Shown here piece by piece: positions 6,046 to 8,256 of a stretch of DNA of 8,256 nt (position 1 is the first letter of the stretch; each line of letters begins with the position of its first letter). A model generated the notes under the pieces. The model saw nothing but the letters and a program-made list of their open reading frames with translations. It made no database searches and was not told the DNA's origin. Location: NCBI GenBank assembly GCA_028816945.1, contig JAPPQG010000052.1, forward strand, positions 1-8,256, given 5' to 3'. The position numbers were made by a program, and so were the translations under genes. The DNA is from Alphaproteobacteria bacterium (GTDB taxonomy: Bacteria; Pseudomonadota; Alphaproteobacteria; RS24).

Positions 6046-6963
6046 TCATGTTTCGTAAAGTCCCATAAGGGCTTTGGCGAATGTGTGCGCGTCAAAGATT
6101 TGTAAATCTTCTGCTGCTTCGCCCGTGCCAATAAAATGAATCGGCAGGCCTAATTTTGCGGTCACAGCAAGCAATATGCCGCCGCGCGCGGTGCTATCTA
6201 ATTTACTCATAATAAGCCCATTGACCGCGGCCGATTGGCAAAATATATCGGCCTGTGTAATGGCGTTTTGGCCGGTTGTGGCATCTAACACTAAAAGGGA
6301 AGCGTGCGGCGCGCTTTTATCTATTTTCTGCAAGACACGAATAATTTTTTCCAATTCAGCCATGAGATTTTTATTAGAATGCAACCGCCCTGCTGTATCA
6401 ATAAGCACAATATCGATATTTTTAGCTTGCGCTTGTTGGTAAGCATCAAAGGCAAGCCCCGCCGCATCGCCTCCTGCTTTTGTTGTTAGCACAGGCACTT
6501 TTGCGCGCTGACCCCAAATTGCAATTTGTTCTACGGCGGCGGCACGAAATGTATCACACGCAACAAGCAAAACAGATTTGCCCTGTTGTTTATAAAAATG
6601 TGCCAATTTGCCAACCGTTGTTGTCTTGCCCGTGCCATTGACGCCAGTCATCAAAATGACAAATGGCTTTGTGCGCCCACTATCTAACGGGACTTGAAAA
6701 GGGGTCAGCCGTGCGGCAATTTCCGTACTTAAAAATTGCTTTATCGCTTCTATGTCTATTGGCTGCTCGAATTTGCGGGCTTTGAGGCTAGCGATAATAT
6801 CGGCACTTGTCTCGACCCCAACATCGCTCATAATAAGCAAATCTTCCAATTCGGCCAATAGGTCGCTTGCTAATTTGTGCTTTTTAAGGGCGTCGCCAAT
6901 GCCCTGTGTCATGGCTTTGTGAGAGCGTGCAAGGCCGCTTTTTAGCCGTGCAAAAACGCTCAT
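6046..6963 (-). CDS. ftsY: signal recognition particle receptor GTPase FtsY
   Basis: Receptor that docks SRP-ribosome complexes at the inner membrane and delivers them to SecYEG, with GTP hydrolysis shared with Ffh. 305 residues: a compact NG-domain form lacking the long acidic A domain of E. coli FtsY. The N-terminal SVFARLKSGLARS resembles the amphipathic helix that, in NG+1 forms, binds lipid. The N domain covers about 20-90. GTPase motifs are G1 GVNGTGKTT (107-115), G2 DTFRAAAVEQ (137-146), G3 DTAGR (189-193), G4 SKLD (253-256, where TKLD is usual) and the closing FIGTGEAAEDLQIF (277-290). Start ATG at 6963 has GGGGA about eight bases upstream and shares a base with the mtaB stop, so translation is coupled. 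Ffh is excluded because the C-terminal M domain is absent. Confidence 0.97.
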   Translation of the reverse strand: MSVFARLKSGLARSHKAMTQGIGDALKKHKLASDLLAELEDLLIMSDVGVETSADIIASLKARKFEQPIDIEAIKQFLSTEIAARLTPFQVPLDSGRTKPFVILMTGVNGTGKTTTVGKLAHFYKQQGKSVLLVACDTFRAAAVEQIAIWGQRAKVPVLTTKAGGDAAGLAFDAYQQAQAKNIDIVLIDTAGRLHSNKNLMAELEKIIRVLQKIDKSAPHASLLVLDATTGQNAITQADIFCQSAAVNGLIMSKLDSTARGGILLAVTAKLGLPIHFIGTGEAAEDLQIFDAHTFAKALMGLYET

Positions 6964-8237
6964 TAAACAATTTCCCCGTGTAGCATATCCCCATTATGGC
7001 CTGTGACATGTGCCTGAATAAGTTGGCCGCTTTTTGCTTGTGGTGCGTGTTTTTTCTGTGCGGTCAGGTCAATTTGGGCGAAATGTTCGGTGCGCCCACG
7101 GCTAGCACTTTCTAGCAATACGGGCAAAGTGCTACCAATTTGGCGCACAAGCCATGCTTTGCGTAAAAGTGCGCCTGCTTTACGCAAACGGGCGGCGCGC
7201 TTTTTGATAAGTGCAGCTGGCACTTGTGGCATGCGGGCGGCGGGCGTGTTGGGGCGCGGCGAAAAGGGGAAAACATGCAACCAAACCAATTCACATGCGC
7301 GCACAAGTTGTAGGGAATTGTCAAACATAGAGTCAGTTTCTGTTGGAAAGCCTGCAATAATATCAGCCCCAAAAACAATATCAGGGCGGTGCTGTTTTAT
7401 ATGTTCGCAAATGCCAACCGCTTGCGCGTGCGTGTGGCGGCGTTTCATGCGCTTTAATATCATGTCATCGCCTGCTTGTAGGGATAGATGCACATGTGGC
7501 ATAAGGCGCGGCTCATGCGCGATAATATCAAGCATGGCGGGGTCAAGCTCGGCAACATCCAAAGATGAAAGGCGCAAGCGCGGCAGTTCTGGCACTTTAT
7601 CAAGCACCGCCCGAATCAGCACCGCCAATCCCCCCTCGCCAATATCCGCCCCCCAACTCGTAATATCAACGCCTGTAAATATAATTTCTTTATGACCTTG
7701 CGCGATAAGGGCGCGGCAATCGCGCACAATATCAGCAATGGGCTGGGAGCGGGCATTGCCCCGCCCAAATGGGATAATGCAAAAAGTGCAACGATGATTG
7801 CAGCCCGTTTGCACTTGCACGAAAGCACGGGCGCGCTTTTGGGTAGGCATGGGCTGCCTAACTGTTGGCGTGTGTGTTGGTTTTATTTGCTGGATATTGC
7901 TTATTTGCTGGGCGGGGGCAGATTGGCGATAGGCTGTGGGGTTGCGTTTTTCAGCATTGCCAATAATGCGGGCGACTTGTGGCATGGCGGCGAATTGCGC
8001 GGCGTCTATTTGTGCCGCACAGCCGGTCACAAATATCGGCTGGGTGTCGCCTGTTTGGGCCGTCTTTTTTGCGGCTTTGCGTATGGCTTGGCGGGCTTGG
8101 CGTATGGCTTGTGTGGTGACAGCACAACTATTGATAATGGTTGCGTGTTTAAGCCCTGCTTCAACGGCCGCTTGGCGAATATAATCCCCATCTAACGCAT
8201 TAAGGCGACAGCCAAAATTTTCAATATCAAGACTCAT
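6963..8237 (-). CDS. mtaB: tRNA t6A37 methylthiotransferase MtaB (radical SAM)
   Basis: Converts N6-threonylcarbamoyladenosine at position 37 of ANN-decoding tRNAs to the 2-methylthio form. 424 residues with the three-domain methylthiotransferase plan. The N-terminal UPF0004 domain has the second-cluster cysteines Cys10 (FGCRLN), Cys38 (NSCAVT) and Cys73 (TGCAAQ). The radical-SAM domain has Cys146, Cys150 and Cys153 in GCNHRCTFCIIPFGRG, plus LSLQAGDD and GFPTETD motifs. The C-terminal part (about 365-424) is the short TRAM RNA-binding domain. FGCRLN, rather than the MiaB-type YGCQMN, and CTFCIIPFGRG support MtaB over MiaB or RimO. The start ATG has AAGGTAG four bases upstream, and a stop in the same frame lies immediately before. 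The gene just upstream would be off the window (dapF in many alphaproteobacteria). Its stop overlaps the ftsY ATG. A Gln/Pro/Thr-rich linker (about 104-134) joins the first two domains. Confidence 0.95.
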   Translation of the reverse strand: MSLDIENFGCRLNALDGDYIRQAAVEAGLKHATIINSCAVTTQAIRQARQAIRKAAKKTAQTGDTQPIFVTGCAAQIDAAQFAAMPQVARIIGNAEKRNPTAYRQSAPAQQISNIQQIKPTHTPTVRQPMPTQKRARAFVQVQTGCNHRCTFCIIPFGRGNARSQPIADIVRDCRALIAQGHKEIIFTGVDITSWGADIGEGGLAVLIRAVLDKVPELPRLRLSSLDVAELDPAMLDIIAHEPRLMPHVHLSLQAGDDMILKRMKRRHTHAQAVGICEHIKQHRPDIVFGADIIAGFPTETDSMFDNSLQLVRACELVWLHVFPFSPRPNTPAARMPQVPAALIKKRAARLRKAGALLRKAWLVRQIGSTLPVLLESASRGRTEHFAQIDLTAQKKHAPQAKSGQLIQAHVTGHNGDMLHGEIV

Positions 8238-8256
8238 ATTGCTACCTTGTCATTTA

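Noticed and set aside
8079..8111. 21-bp direct repeat (gcgtatggcttg twice)
   Set aside because: It encodes a seven-residue helical repeat (QAIRQAR) in MtaB and is explained by the protein sequence.
7090..8195. Long plus-strand open frames opposite mtaB (201 and 167 residues)
   Set aside because: They lie wholly antisense to a clear radical-SAM gene, have rich Ser/Arg/Cys shadow composition, and show no motif or ribosome site.

Overview
The window looks like chromosome of an alphaproteobacterium with moderate GC content and tightly packed genes. The assignment rests on gene content and order: a monomeric aconitase (acnA) divergent from a ccmABCDG cytochrome c maturation cluster, next to an mtaB-ftsY pair. 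This arrangement recurs in Alphaproteobacteria. A compact, free-living (possibly marine) lineage fits the short spacers and many A/T-ending codons, but that part is a guess. No rRNA, tRNA, CRISPR, insertion sequence, phage gene or toxin/defence gene was seen.

Layout. Positions 3-128 (+) hold the C-terminal end of a Bax inhibitor-1/YccA-type membrane protein that enters from the left edge. It is followed by a 107-bp spacer with an 11-bp tandem repeat and a hairpin. acnA fills 236-2977 (-). A 138-bp A/T-rich divergent promoter region (2978-3115) separates it from ccmA (3116-3847, +), ccmB (3840-4526), ccmC (4621-5343), ccmD (5343-5489) and ccmG (5504-6040). ccmA/ccmB and ccmC/ccmD overlap. The one real break in the operon is the 94-bp ccmB-ccmC gap, which carries four copies of a 20-bp tandem repeat that begins inside the 3' end of ccmB. 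ccmG converges on ftsY (6046-6963, -) with five bases between the stop codons. ftsY is translationally coupled to the upstream mtaB (6963-8237, -), whose start lies 19 bp from the right edge.

How the genes work together. CcmA and CcmB, with CcmC and CcmD, load heme on the chaperone CcmE and release holo-CcmE. CcmG keeps the CXXCH cysteines of apocytochromes reduced. CcmE, CcmF, CcmH and CcmI are not in the window and should lie elsewhere. Aconitase (4Fe-4S) and cytochrome c maturation (heme) are both iron-dependent respiratory functions that share one divergent promoter region. MtaB (tRNA modification) and FtsY (membrane targeting of ribosomes) form a second, unrelated translation-linked operon.

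All genes belong to known families and I found no previously undescribed system. The points that deserve a second look are the two short tandem-repeat arrays that each include the stop codon of an upstream gene, a possible leaderless ccmC promoter, a polar insertion of about 15 residues in CcmA, and the overlapping divergent promoters between acnA and ccmA.
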